Positions 34,096-46,492 of a stretch of 64,000 nt of DNA are shown here, piece by piece. The notes beneath the pieces are model-generated. The model was not told the DNA's origin. It saw only the letters and a list, made by a program, of their open reading frames with translations, and did not search any database. The DNA is taken from contig CM066309.1 of NCBI GenBank assembly GCA_033807695.1, positions 248,001-312,000 of the forward strand. Direction: 5' to 3'. The position numbers and the translations under genes were made by a program. Numbering within the stretch: position 1 is the stretch's first letter; the number at the start of each line of letters is the position of its first letter. Source of the DNA: Daedaleopsis sinensis (lineage: Eukaryota; Basidiomycota; Agaricomycetes; Polyporales; Polyporaceae).

Positions 34096-35658
34096 TCAGA
34101 AATTGATGAACGACACATGCTCCGAGTGCTCATCCACGGTCGGGAGCGTCTGGATAGAGGGTGTCGGGGTGTGCTGCTGCACTATGCGTGCCTTGGCCGA
34201 CTTGTACGACCACGGGTCCCGCTTGAACAAGGACATGTACGAAGAGTTCCGGCGCAAGGACGGAGGAGGCGAGGATGGAGGCGATGAAGTCGGCGTCGAC
34301 AACGATGCGATAGAGGTCGCCGAGCTCGACGCGGTCGATGCCCCACGGCACGAGTCGCATCGACAGGTCCCATCGGCAGTCAAAGAGAGAGAGACGGAGC
34401 AAGAAGGAGGCGGGAGCAGAGAGATCGACGAGACAGACGAGTTGGACGCCTCGGTGAGCGAGGGTGTCACGAACTCGAGCGACCGGCCGGAGAACTCAGA
34501 GCTTTGCGAGCAGAGAGAGGCGGAGGACACGTGCAGGCTGGAGTGCTCGAGGGGCGCAGGTCGGCGTTTCTTGGGCTTGGACCTGAAGAAGGTGCGGCTG
34601 CGCTGCGGGTCCGGGGTGGCACGCGGCGACAGGAGCTCCTCCGGGCTTAGGGAGACAGTCTCGACGTTCTCTGCTACAGAGTCTGTCGCTTGGCGTTCGT
34701 CTGAGGATTCTTCGCGCACGCTGTTCTTGCGGACTTTATTGAGCATGCGGGTAAGACTGCTGGCGTGTATCATCGAGGAGCGCCTGGAATCGGTGCGGCT
34801 TTGTTTCGAGTCGGGCACCGGGGTGCTAGAACCGGAGCGGACTATGTTGTCTGCGCACTCAGGCGGAGGACTAGAAAGAGCGGCCGGAATCCTTTACGCG
34901 ATGTCAGATACGATGAGTGTGCAGGAAACGAGACGCGTACACTCCGTCGCCGTCCGCAAGTGGAACCTTCTCCTCAAGCGTAAGGAGATCTACACCCTGA
35001 AGCTTGCCTTTGTTCCCGCGGCGGCCTGCGCGAATCTTGAAGGAGCGAGAGCGCGCGCGAGTCTTGGAGGGGGGAGACTTGATGTTCCCGGAGCCGCCTC
35101 GACCCGAGGATTTCTAATATCATCGCATAAGATATAGTTCAAAAGATGGAGTATGTGTATACGTACCCCAAGTACCCGGACAAACTCCTCGTTCTGAGCG
35201 ATCACGTTCCGCTCGTACGCCACGATGTTCGCTGCATGGGTGAATACGAGCGCAGCGGTCTCCGGATGGTTCTCCGGGACCGTCCCGGCGACTCGTACTT
35301 GGGCAGCAGTAGTGATATTGCCATGTCCGCAGCGACCGGGGGCGGCAGCCTGCAAAGCGGGTGGTCAGAGGAGGTCGTTATGGAGGGTGTTCGAGAGAGG
35401 GAGGACTGACATTCTCGGCATCTACGATATTCTCGCGCACGGGCGCGATGGGTTCGCTGGGCGGAGGAGCGCCTTTGCCATCGGCGGAGGCCTTACGTAC
35501 GTTGCCAGCGCCGCCTCTGCCGGAGGACTGCGTAAGTGACGTGAGTATAGGACGCGCAGGGACAATGGTGGAGGACGCACAAAGGCTACCCGGCGACGCG
35601 CGGCTGGGCGGCGTTTCCGACCGTTCGAGGAGGTTTTTGGGACGACGTTGTCGGCCAT
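34096..35658 (-). CDS. DUF3602 protein with three GRGGxGN-type repeats
   Basis: Exons complement(34096-34850, 34912-35113, 35167-35349, 35426-35527, 35590-35658) join in frame to 436 residues. Exons 2, 3 and 4 each open with a copy of the family motif: SSGRGGAGNVR, AAAPGRCGHGNIT and KSSGRGGSGNIK. The first three introns are phase 0. The basic, Ser/Pro/Arg-rich remainder looks disordered. The last exon adds a Ser-rich tail of about 250 residues with many possible phosphorylation sites. DUF3602 proteins are fungal and uncharacterised. The middle copy is degenerate (GRCGHGN). The splice between exons 4 and 5 was chosen for frame and usual intron size, and a longer alternative exists. The start gives the only frame linking to exon 2 in phase. 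Confidence 0.75.
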
Positions 35659-36434
35659 GGCGATGGGGGCGAGGTATGCGAGTGAGGATGGGGAAAAGAG
35701 AGCCGCGGGGACAAGGGATGTGTGGTAGGCCGGCCTACATATGACTGCGCGTGCCTAACACCAGCGACGGTCATCCTGGACGTTCGACTTCTTTTCCAGG
35801 CAGAGTCTGGGAAGGAGAAGACCGGACGTTCCGAAAGAGACTCAAAACGCACGGAGTTCGCATTCATGTCATCGCTTCAGCTGTCCAAGAGATAAGCAGG
35901 CGGTGATAGTATCCGAAATTGATTCGTACCGGCCAGCCGTTTCCTTATCTCCCGGCCTTATCGTCTCCCACCCCGGACGAGAATAAGCTGGAGGTCCCTC
36001 ACAGCCACAAGGTATGGATGTACGAGTGCCGGAGCAGGACGCAGGCTGCCGCGGCCCCGCCAAAAGCCCTGGCTGTAATGCGAGCATCAGTCCAACGTGC
36101 AGAGCCGCAGGGACGTACCGAGTGATGGCAGTGCAGCGAGCAGGACAGCGCGTAGCAGAATCTCGTCGGAGAGTCCGGAGAGCCGGACAGAGATACATGT
36201 GACGACGTGGAGAGACGAGACAAGTTGGATGGAATGTCCGCAGAATCGAGGTGCAGGTGCGCGACAACGGCAAAGCCCGGGGACGTGTCATACACACCGC
36301 AACGAGATGAGGGCCGAGGACGCCGGGACCAGCGAGGATCCGAGGACGATGTAGACGGACGTAGATGCAAACCTTCGCCCGACGGCGACCCCGCCGACAT
36401 CGAAGACTTAGGACTAACTTCTCCTCAGGAGCTT
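35659..36434. other. Upstream of the DUF3602 gene; no gene recognised
   Basis: A 213-codon minus-strand frame (35869-36510) crosses into the repeat that follows and has the composition of random GC-rich sequence. No other feature is supported. Confidence 0.3.
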
Positions 36435-38084
36435 TGACGCTTGTAGGCAATGCTGAACGTTGCCAGCCACGGGGTCGGCTTCGCGCGAGTAGTGACGGAT
36501 GCATGTGCACTTGGGCCGTTGCACGAACGTCATGGCATCGATTATGTGAACAGTGGATGGCTGTAAATCTTCACGCGTCCGAGCCACGTCGCCGCTTCAC
36601 AGAGTCATTGTCAGAGAATCTCGACAATCACACGCATGCGCACGACGTTCATCTCGCACATGGCGGGACTGCCAGAGCTGCGCCATCTATACAGCCTCCC
36701 TCGTCGAGAATACCGGCCTTGGCCGATTCCTGATGTATAATTGGACCAGTCGTTCTGTTGAACCACGAGTTAAGGAAAGAAGGCGATCTGGATCATGTTA
36801 GAGCTGGTAGGCGAAGGTCGTTCCGACGGTCCAGTCCGTTGATATATTCGACACCATTGTGCCTGAAATGTCTGTGACACGATGGGAGGGCGAGCAAGCT
36901 TGAAGGGAAGGGGTCACAAGCATCAGCCTGAGCTGCGTGTAAACAGGGTGATGCATTGGACGAGAATTCAAAAGCGATACTCACCGGTGAATAGTGCATG
37001 TTCCAGAGCGGGATAAGTGCGCGGGTCGGTCCAGCAATAGCACTTCGATAACGTTCCGCTATTGAGGCCCACATCGACCGATGTTCACCAAGTTTGGCCG
37101 GGTGTAGCGCCTGTTTTCCAAGTCAAGCGAGTTCGAGTAGCGATTGGCGAGTCGTGACGAGGTATATGTGATGCGCACATGCAGAGTTATCATGAGTCGA
37201 CACACCTTAAGAGACATATTGGCACCATGGCCGCATTATGCTCGTCGCATTTGAGCAAATTGCGTGACTCTGCTTCCGAAGCTGCTTGTAGCACCGCAGT
37301 CACGCAGTCAGAAGTTGGCTCCGCGAGACTCTCCTCGCGATCCGCCGGTCGGCATCATGAGACGAGAGAATGCTTGCTTTGGCAGCAGAACCAGAGTAGA
37401 ACTTTGGTAACGGCATTTGAAGGTACGAGACCATCAGCCAGTGTGCGTAGCGGGAGTCAAGGAAGAGCATACCACGGGTACCCATCCATCCACTTCCCTC
37501 TCTTTGGCCCTGCTTTGTCCCCCTCCTGAGACCTGAGTGTATGAGGTGTATGTGCAGAGCACAACCGTCTTGATCTTGAGTCTCTGAGCCCCCAAAGCTT
37601 CACGCCGTCCAAAACTTACTAAATCCCAGTGAAAATAGCTGTAGCCTGAGTTGAACATCATTGAGATGAACATATAGACTTAAGACATAAACAACGCATA
37701 GATTGTAGAGACCAGAGGGGATGTTTGAAAGTTTGAAAGGACCTGGAACTTAGGACCAAGGTGAACTTGTGTCGTCGGTAGACATCGGCGGTGTCGGCCC
37801 GGGAGTGCCCGGTGGTCTATCGGCAGTTGCCGCCTTGCTTGCCGCCCTTGGTTGGACTTTGTACCAGCGCACTGAGCGATTCGACAGTCGACCGACTTGC
37901 AGCTTTCTCTCATTCACGCTATACAAACCCTCATATCTTGCTATCAGCATCTGAGAAAGCATAGTAGATGCTTTTTACGTCTTGGCACCGCTATATCTGG
38001 CTGAAAAACCGCCGGCTACACTGAGATCGCAGAAGTCGGGATTGAACACTGGACTCGGAGTGGCTACACCTGAAATTTGAATCA

Positions 38085-39620
38085 CATCATGCAGTGGTCG
38101 GCTGTCGAAAGATTGACCGTGAAGATTTTTCTTAGGTTAACCATCTCGCCCCCAGAAACCACTGTTGAGCCAGACAGAGCACCGTCACTGCGCGGGGCCC
38201 GCCGCCGGTCGAACCGCAACCTAGCACCTTGCTGTGTAGGCCGACTCGTAGCCTCACATAGCGTTTGGAGAGGCGGGTTTCTCATATTCGTCTCCACAAA
38301 GACTGCGCCTGACTGCTACATACATATAGGCAAGGACACCGCGAGCGTGAGTTCCCGCTGTCTCCCTCCGCTTCTAGTCCGAGTCAGCATGATAGCGGCC
38401 GTTTGCCAGCCCAAGGCATCGAAGACGGCGACATCACCTATCGCCACACATTCCATCATGTAGTGGTCGGCTGTCGAAAGGCTTACCGTCATAACTCTCT
38501 TAGGTTGACCATCTTGCCCGCAGAAACCACTGTTGAACCAGAAAGAGCGCTGCGGGCAGTGGTACCAAAACTATACTCCATGCTGTCTAGACCTCGCGGC
38601 CTCACGTCTCTTCCGGAAGAGGTGAGTTTCTCATCTTCATCTCTACGACGACTGCGCCTTACATTCTTTATTGCCCCGCTCCTGTGAGGAAAAGGAACGT
38701 CTTTTCCCGAAAGAAGTTTAAGCAGGTATTATACTCCGGCAACCGCCATGAACACCTATCGCTGTCACTATGGACTACGAGCTTCTTTGGTGGAACCCAC
38801 CGGCGCGCCGCTGTCACACATAGGCGCACCACCGACCGTCTGTATACATCAAGAAGGCGGACCGTCTCTGCGTCATAGGCGACGGCGTGGTCCTCGAGTA
38901 CGACACATACAACGAGCTGTTCCGCATCGAGGGTGATCCGTATAGCCGTCTCTTGCAACCAGAGGATCCGCCACGGGACGCTGCCTCAACGCGGGGGATC
39001 GAGTCTGCGCGCAATGTGGCCCCGTCTGGTTTTACCGAGGATGATACTGAAAAGTATACCGCGGACGCTCTCTCTGCGTCGATTCCGATCTCGGCGACTC
39101 GGAGAAGGGCCTTCGGACGCTTCACGGCGACTTCATGTCCCACACATTCAGACGCCCCGACGCCCTCGAATGCGAATCCCTGGCAACGTACATCTCGGGC
39201 ACGGGGGCCGCCATCGCGAGGAGGCATCTACCCCGCTTATGACGCGGTGTTCACAAGTGGCGCCCATGCTGCAGTGAGTCCTTCTCTGAGATCGACACGA
39301 CCGCGGCCAGACCGCCCTGTACGTCCTGACAGTAATACTCTCCTCACGAGTCAATCTCGCAGAGAATCGCCACGGTCATCATCGGGTCGCCTTGTGGCGA
39401 ACACCCTCACTATCAACCAGTGGCAGGTCTGTCTGGTCAGTGTTGCGTGCAGTGCACCCCGCCTCCTCGCCGTATACATCCGTCCGTCTTGTAAGTCCCG
39501 AGTCGTCAGCCAACGTATCCTCCGCTCACCCATCCGCGCCACACATTACCGTCTAGTGTGCCCGGACCGTCATGCTATTGCGCTCAAGGACACGGCAGTT
39601 GCCGACTTTGGCTGAACCCT
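38085..39620 (+). pseudogene. ABC transporter relic D (ABCB/STE6-like)
   Basis: On the plus strand, a remnant of the end of the first ATP-binding domain reads VIGDGVVLEYDTYNELFRIEG near 38880, followed by the linker and the start of the second membrane domain. This matches the relic at 52600-54190 in the other orientation. Upstream, 38085-38330 and 38450-38660 are diverged direct repeats of one segment (GTGGTCGGCTGTCGAAAG...). Frames are broken throughout. Confidence 0.65.
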
Positions 39621-40051
39621 AGCGGCCCACGGTTCTGTTATTCTGCTTCAATTACTACTCCAATCACGTCCTTACCCGCTTTCCCCCTCCGAAATCTGAC
39701 TCAAAACCGACAAGATCAGTAAGATTCATCCACGTACTGATGGGGGCGTGTCTAGGGTCTATACTGGCGCGTGCGCACACAGCATGCATGCTACTACGCC
39801 CTCGAGAATTGGGACTTCACGGCCGAGTCACGGCCGTCCAGCCGGCTCACTGGAGCGTGGCGATTCCCCGGTGCCAGTTCAGAAAGTTGCGGAACACTGA
39901 CTCTACGATTCACATTCAACGTCTCTACACACACGGGGATACGCCTGAGATCTAATCCTTTCGGTACGTCACGGACTACACCAATCCTTCGAGTTCACAG
40001 CCGCTGCGCGTGCCCTGCTAACGGCTATGTACGACTTGCAGGCTCCTGCCT

Positions 40052-40980
40052 CTAGTTCTGGCCGTCGGCCTTCATGTTGTAGACGATCAGGCCTCCGAGT
40101 CCGACTGTCAAGCAATGCCCGTCAATAGCCTGCCGTGCGCATGGGTCAAAAAGGGAGCGGCACAACTTACGAGCAGCCATGGCGTCGTTGGCGTAGCCGC
40201 CGAAGGCCGACGGGTTGGAGGCGTAGTACGGCCTGCCATCGTTGCTGTGGTACATGTCACCGAACGGCTGCGTGCGGAAAGCAGTGAGCGTTCGGAGTGC
40301 TGCGCGGACAAGGACATGGGGGACTTACACCTTCGGTGCGGAGTGTGCCGCTGTTAGCGTTGTAGATCACGAAGGCCATCGTGATGATGAGGTTGCGGCC
40401 GAAGCCCGAGGATGAGCCCGCCTTGCCGTACATCCCGACGATAACCTCGCCGCCTGCACGAGCAGCCCGTGACAGTCAGTCAACTTGAACACAAAACACT
40501 TGCACCCGGATGCGAGCCGTAAGCAAGGATTGGAGGACGCACTGTAGAGCGTGACCGTGGAAGTGTTTCTGCCGGCACCTCCGCTACCGTGCTGGATCGT
40601 CTTCGTGTCGCCGCTCTTCAGGTTGTACTTTGGGGCGATGCCGTCGATCTGCGAGCGCAATCAGCACCACCCTTGAGCGGACTGTGTCGGACCTCGGCGG
40701 GAAAGTGGACGTACGACTTCTCCGTGGTACACCTCGATGCTGGCGAACGGCGAGTTGGGATTGATCGCGTTAGAGCCTGCATACCGTGCGGAGAGGTAGA
40801 GAGCACGGCTCGCATGTCAGCATACCCTGTGCCGCACAGATGAGGCAGAAAGGTGACGGTGGACTACTGACCGTCGCTGGACAATTTGGTGATGTCGTTG
40901 AACTGAGTGCCGTCCTTGCCACCGATGACGCCGTTTGTGCCGCCAATGAGGGGGGAGGCGGAGTATTGCATGTTAGACAT
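40052..40980 (-). CDS. Jacalin-like lectin, copy 1
   Basis: Exons complement(40052-40104, 40171-40267, 40329-40453, 40543-40648, 40715-40776, 40872-40980) give 183 residues. The protein begins with a glycine-rich strand (LIGGTNGVIGGKDG) and shows the jacalin beta-prism pattern: FASIEVYHGEVIDGI, GGAGRNTSTVTLYSGEVIVGMYGK, a hydrophobic strand, and TEGPFG. An extra C-terminal stretch (DGRPYYASNP to the end) lies beyond the usual domain. Such lectins bind mannose or related sugars. No signal peptide is seen, so it is probably cytosolic, as with many mushroom lectins. A TATA box (TATATAAA, minus strand) lies at about 41067-41074. Exons match copy 2 at 56977-57948, with only synonymous differences noted. 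Confidence 0.85.
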
Positions 40981-41066
40981 TTTCAAGTCGAGCTAGCTGA
41001 GGGGAAGTTGTTGCTGGAGAGAAGGGAGCACTGGGTGTTCTGGAGAGTACGAGTTCTGTGCGGGCC

Positions 41067-41074
41067 TTTATATA
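41067..41074 (-). promoter_or_regulatory. TATA box of jacalin lectin copy 1
   Basis: The minus strand reads TATATAAA about 87 bases before the ATG. The same motif and spacing occur before copy 2. Confidence 0.6.
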
Positions 41075-41339
41075 CCCCTCAAACTCGTGCTGTAGCGATT
41101 CTAACAAATTTGCGAGCAACATTAATTGGTCGGTCCAGTGTCGAGCCTGCGTGTACAACGTAAGGGGGAGGCTTGCGGTGGTCGGCGCACTGTTTGCGTG
41201 GGAGCAGGTAGTGTCAGATATGGAGTTCGTCTCGACTGTATCGTGAACGGGTACCTTGAAGGAAGGCATTGCTTGCACGAGTCGCACCTGACAAGCCATT
41301 ATACTTCCCTTTTCGAAATCTTCGAGGACTCGTGAAGCA

Positions 41340-42260
41340 TTCATATCGTTAACGCAGTGACCACCAACGCCTGTAGAGCACGATGAATGACACTTTGAAC
41401 AGGCGGCATGACGCCGACCTCAGTGCGCCATTCAATATTCAAGTTCGCTGTCCAAGCAGAAACCATCGGTGAGTATAGAAGGTGTCGCAGAGAAGACGTA
41501 CGGGCTTGACGTGAACGGCATCTGGTCGCATCATTCACGCGCAGCTGGTGACTGTCCGGTGTGTAGCGTTTGGAATCGGGCTCGGACTCGGACCCGACGA
41601 AACCGATTCGTGGCCCAGCATCCTGTCGAACAGAGGCCCGTTGGCTCGAGCCATCCCGCCGCGGTCCAAGTGGTCGCCGTTTGCGACTGAGGATACAGTG
41701 TCCCACAGAAGACGTTCGCACAAACTAACCCCCGGTCTCGTCGCGCACATTTCATGTGTTGAGGCGGCGCAGAAGGCTTCCATGCATCACACCCGGCGCC
41801 CGCGAACTTGCTCCGGCTCTCCATCGTCGCCCACAAGTCATCTGCGGCATTGAACGACAGCCCTTGGCCTCCCTCTGAGCTGACAGTTCCCTATTAAGGC
41901 GGAGCAAGGGGCGTGCATACCTTCAACGATGAAGGGCAACGAGACACTTGTGTGAACTTGACTTCTTAGCGAGGGCGCGATCCTAGTAGCGGGCGCGATC
42001 GTGGTCGCTGCTGCTCGGACCACTGTGCGCTCAACCAGTTCGTGATCTTCGGCGTCATCGTGCAGTCCTTGGGCGAGATCGCGACGCAGGTAGCCCTAGG
42101 TAGCCCAGCACGAGACCTTCAGCTCCTGGTTCGCCCCCTCCAACGGGTTTGCGTCGACACTCGGCCTCGAGCTCCGGTGGCATTGGCAAAATCGGGGGCT
42201 TCGTGGGCACGGCCATAGCGAACGTCATCGCGATTGAAGGGACTGGGGACTTCAGCTGGG
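41340..42260 (+). pseudogene. Possible membrane-transporter relic (block Y), arm 1
   Basis: Short plus-strand pieces such as AGAIVVAAARTTV, FVIFGVIVQSLGEIATQ and GGIGKIGGFVGTAIANVIAI look like membrane-transporter helices with Gly-rich contacts. They lie in different frames with stops. The block recurs inverted at 55640-56620. The family is not certain; a major-facilitator transporter is one possibility. Confidence 0.35.
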
Positions 42261-43411
42261 TCCACCGGACCGCTGTCTCGTTTGGTGAGCCGCGGTAACT
42301 CGTCCCCGCGTACCGCGTCTCGCACCGGTGAAGAACCAGAAGACGGGTTCGAGCTCAGGAAGATGCTCCGCCCCACGGCGTAGCCGTTCAACTGGGGCAT
42401 CATCCTCTTCTCCCTCTTCCAGACGAGCACCGCCGGCATCTTCTCGCAAAACGCTGCCCAGTCGCAGTACACGGGCTTCGTCGACGTTTTGGTCAACCGT
42501 GTCTCGCTCATGCTCATCTGCAGCACGTGCAAATCAGCATCGGGCGATGGACGGACGGTACGTACCTCGCAGCCGGCGTCGAACTCGGCCTGGAGCTTGG
42601 TTATCGCGTCGACCTTCGCGTCGACATCTGCCCAAGCCGCAACCACCGCCGCCCAGTCGATTCCCAACGGCAGCAGCAGTCGTGCCGTCCCGCATAACGC
42701 GCATGCACACGCCCGGATGCGGTCGCCAAACCCCACAGCACCGATCAGTTGTGGTGTTCCGGCGCACGCAAACACAGCAGCGAGGGGCGTGGGGGGGCAG
42801 CAGGGGGAGGAGTAGGATGGATACTGCGCATTCATCGGGTGGACTGTCGTTCGTCGCCGCGCTGCTGTGTTTGATCCAGGGTGCATGGGCCTACTGCTGG
42901 GGCATTACCACTGGACATAACGACTATTTAAAGGGGTCCGAGACGGATAGGTACGACCACTGACTCTGTAGATGCTTCATAGACATTGCGGCGTAGAGCA
43001 TGGGCTCAGAGTACCGTGACGTCGATGCTTCGGTATCGCGGAGCATTGGCGTCAGTATATGTACACGGAACGAACATGTTGTACTACGTACCATATGAGT
43101 TTTAGTGGGCATATATTGTATATTGATGTAGATGAGGATTGCGCCTGAAATCAACGGTTAGTGGTCAAGGGGTCGACCTGCCTTTCTGCGGGAATATCCG
43201 TCTTGTCGTCCCCGCGACGTCATGCAACTTTTCTCGTCTCGACGTTGACGAAAACTATTCATACAAAGCATCTTATAGTACAGTATCACGCCTGAAGACC
43301 CGTGTGGCCCTTATCTTCGCATCTCAGAAACCGCCGATCTCAATTAATCCATATGTCGGGAAATGGGTAGACGCGATGCAACGGCGCATAGCGATAGTGC
43401 AGCTGTTCTCT
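42261..43411. other. No gene firmly recognised
   Basis: A 255-codon minus-strand frame (42119-42886) extends into block Y, so part of it is certainly not a conserved gene. The portion at 42300-42700 has a plausible protein composition but no recognised family. Confidence 0.3.
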
Positions 43412-45745
43412 TCATGAAGAGGTTTTCTTGTAGTAGACGTGGGGACTGATGATCGGGTGTTCGACCAACGTCTTCCACATCCAACGCCACTCGAGCGGAT
43501 TGCCCTACCCGCCAGAAGCGCTTCAGTCACTACAAGGCGCATTCCCAACCCGAGACCACTTACCGCGTCGCGCGAGAAGACGATGAACGAGCCGGTGTAG
43601 CCCTCGAGGTTGAGTTCTTCGATCTCGACGTACCCCTTCATGTGCAGCTTGCGGCGGTCCTTGCCCCCGATGCGCATCCGGATCATGGGCGCCTCCTCAG
43701 GCGTTTCCGGGAGGAGCTCCCTGGGCGGGTTCTGCTTAACGCCGATGTCCGTCAGTGCCTCCTGGATGAGCCCGAGGAGCGCGTGTGGGAGCAACGAGGC
43801 AAAGAACCGGGTGAGGGCTGCGGAGTAGCGGTAGCGTGACCCGCCTTTGACTTGCGACTACGGGCGGGGAGCATGGTCAGCGCGGAGCCGGGAGGACGGG
43901 ATAGAGGAGGCGCACGAAGAGCATGAGCGACTGCGTGAACGACGTCTTGTGCGGCGCCTTGATCGTGTCGTCGTCCTCGTCCTCGTCGTCGCTGTCGACG
44001 TCCATGCGCTCTTCGCCGATCTCAGGCTCCGCAATGTTCATCTGCCCGCTCGCGCGCAGGCCTTCAGTGAGGCTCTCAGCGATAGCACTCATGCCACGTG
44101 ACGCCAGTTGGCTGGGCCTGCGGTTACCACGTCATCAAGCTTCCGGAAGACACAAAAGGGACGGGGAGATGGTCGTACCGTGCAACCCAAGGATGGCCGC
44201 TAACTTCGGCGAGCGTCATCCGGTGTGAGGGATCGATGTCGAGCATGCCCGTGATCAGCGCTGCTCGCGAGTGAGCATGGTCTCGCATAGAGCGAAAGGA
44301 TCACGGACCGAGAGCGTCAGGAGAGAATCGATTCCATGGTCTATGGTTGAACGCCTCCCCATCGATGTAGTGCATGTACTCGTTGCTGCCACGAGTCGGC
44401 TCGTCCCATGGTGTGTCTGCCAGGCGATGATCAGGAATATACCACGGGCGTTCATTATTCCAAGCTTACTGCCAGCAAGCATTGTGAACAAAATCACACC
44501 GCTACCCCAGACGTCGATCGGCTCTGCCTCGTATGAGCCATCTCCTCTCAGCTATAGATGTCGGCATACTCGTCATTCACAGGTCAGGTGCAGGACGGGA
44601 GTGACTGACCTCAGGTGCAATATACGGCAGACTGCCGCAGCGTTCGTTGAGGACACGTGTCTTGCCGGACTCTTTGATCTTGTATACGGCACAAAGACCG
44701 AAGTCGCTGATCTTGAGGGTGCCGGCTGCGTCCAGTAGCAGATTCTCCGGCTTGAGGTCGCGATGACACACGCCCTCTTCGTGGAGATATTGCTGTTGAA
44801 GTATTGTCAGCAAGGTTGTATGAGATCGAGATCGGACACAGCACGGTCCGGTCTGCGATGACACCGTGCTATGTCGTTAGGTTTTCAGTAAGGAGCTTAC
44901 GAGCTGAAGGTCGAACCAGCCTCGACAGCTCGCAAGCTCCTCGAGCGGTCATGACTGATAGAAACCACGTACGAGGCCTGCTATCATTTGACAAAAGTAG
45001 AAATGCGCAACGTCTTCGTTGATACCAACGTCCGGAGCTGCGAGGGAAGACATTAGCATGGGTGTCAGTGAGCGACCGCGGACTCGGAGGAGTGTTCGCA
45101 CCGATCTTGTCGAACAGGTCACCACCAGCGGCCATCTCCATGAGAAGGTAATACGCAGGAAGGTATCCGCCACGCTGGGCCTGCTCGATGGAGAGTTTCG
45201 CCGCTCCAAGGAGCTCGAGGATATGGCGATGCTTGAGCGCGTTGTGTACTCGACACTCTTTGTCAATGGCCTTTGTTTGCCAATCGGAGAAGTCGGGCGT
45301 GATGGCGATGACCTTGCATGCCGCTACACGGTGGTCTTCTGGCCGTACAGCTTGATAAACTCTGAAAACATATTTTTATCAGTATCGCAGAGTCCTGGAC
45401 ATAAGAGAAGCAGGTGCCAATCGTTCACTACGAATGTTCGCCGGGTCGATGCACCGCGCATCAAAGCCGGAGCCAACAATGAACACTACTATATGATCAT
45501 GACCATCGCATCGGTCTGCCTCTAGCAAAAAAGCTCAGTCCAGAGATGCCACACTGTCCGTTCTGAACACGAGATATAGCAAAAATGCAAAGCAACGGCC
45601 CACTCACGTCGAGAAGCCACCGCCACCAATTTGCTTCACTATCTTGAAGCCTAGCAGTAAGTAGTCAGTGCACACATCAGTAGCTGCCACAGCAGTTGAA
45701 TCATTGACCAGCAATTGTTGGCATGCGAAGTTTGTGTTCGGACAT
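43412..45745 (-). CDS. CHK1: DNA-damage checkpoint kinase CHK1
   Basis: Eleven exons, complement(43412-43504, 43564-43857, 43916-44117, 44179-44260, 44309-44416, 44470-44551, 44610-44792, 44973-45037, 45102-45361, 45608-45650, 45709-45745), join in frame to 482 residues. The start follows from splicing the short N-terminal exon that leads into the glycine loop (QIGGGGFST). The kinase has K43 (AACKV), catalytic loop [11 protein letters not shown] (D147), SDFGLC (D165), and activation segment [10 protein letters not shown] regulatory linker with an acidic [10 protein letters not shown] run follows. The C-terminal kinase-associated domain shows [17 protein letters not shown] and [12 protein letters not shown], which is characteristic of Chk1. 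In the nucleus Chk1 is activated by ATR-type kinases and restrains Cdc25. Intron 2 is unusually long (246 bases). The upstream region is shared with the membrane-protein gene at 46493. Confidence 0.93.
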
Positions 45746-46492
45746 TGTCGACGACGAGGAGATGAGGATGACGGAGCGGAACAAAGAGTAAAGACGCGCG
45801 CGCGACGCGGTGGCGCGTTCAACACGCTCGAGTCACGTTGCCACGCGTGCTGTCACGGATCACGTGCTAACGTTGGTCACAGCTTACAGGCGCTTCAGCA
45901 GCAGCACAGAGACTCGGACTCCTCTGCTTCTAGCCTTCTACATTTTCCTGCTTTACGAGACACATACTTGCAGTGATGACTACTGACTCATTGTATGGGT
46001 CAGGATTCTCAGTCAACCTGAATCAAGTAAAGCTTCAACAACCTCATCATTCATGGACGTAAGCGAAGCGTAATAGCTCATCTCCGTGAGAGCTATTTTG
46101 ATGACAATGACTTCTAGTTGCTCAAAAGGTATGTCTCCGGCGATCCGAATATTTTGCCATGGATACATCTTGCCTGCCAAAGAGAATTGGACATTCCCGT
46201 TTCCTACGGCGTGCACCTGCAGCGCGACTTTTCGATGGTCGGCTACGTTGTCTCCCTGAACTCGTTAGTTTAGGGGCCTGAGGTCATTAAAATGATGGGG
46301 CCTATCTTGGGGCTATCCCTGGGCTATCCCGACCCGTCGCCACGCTTTTCATCTCACTAAATTCTGTCCTTTTGTTTGCTACGTAGCACCTCCTGGACTC
46401 AGGCTCTTGCAAGAAAGCTCCCCAGAGTCCATCACCGGACGATCGACTTCCATCTTAAGCAGTCGGTCCTCAGCGGCAGGCACGCGTCGACG
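45746..46492. promoter_or_regulatory. Intergenic region between the divergent CHK1 and membrane-protein genes
   Basis: Both flanking genes start outward from here. A 67-codon minus-strand frame at 46013-46216 has a protein-like composition but no recognised family and no support. No clear TATA box was seen. Confidence 0.35.

Larger units (their letters stand above)
36435..42260. repeat. Duplicated segment, arm 1
   Basis: The arm corresponds in inverted orientation to about 52620-58230. Block order along the plus strand here is P (36435-37960), ABC relic (38085-39620), lectin block (39770-41340) and transporter-like block Y (41340-42260). In arm 2 the same blocks, read on the minus strand, come as lectin, Y, P, ABC. 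The arms are thus circular permutations, as expected if both derive from a tandem array. Confidence 0.7.

Noticed and set aside
33938..35137. 399-codon plus-strand frame
   Set aside because: It is antisense to the spliced DUF3602 gene, whose exons, repeats and introns are coherent. The plus frame looks like the complement of Ser/Pro-rich codons.
35869..36510. 213-codon minus-strand frame
   Set aside because: It spans the border of the duplicated segment and is not conserved in arm 2.
42119..42886. 255-codon minus-strand frame
   Set aside because: Its end lies in the duplicated block Y and is not conserved there. No family is recognised.
46013..46216. 67-codon minus-strand frame
   Set aside because: Composition is plausible, but there is no family resemblance and no promoter or splice support.
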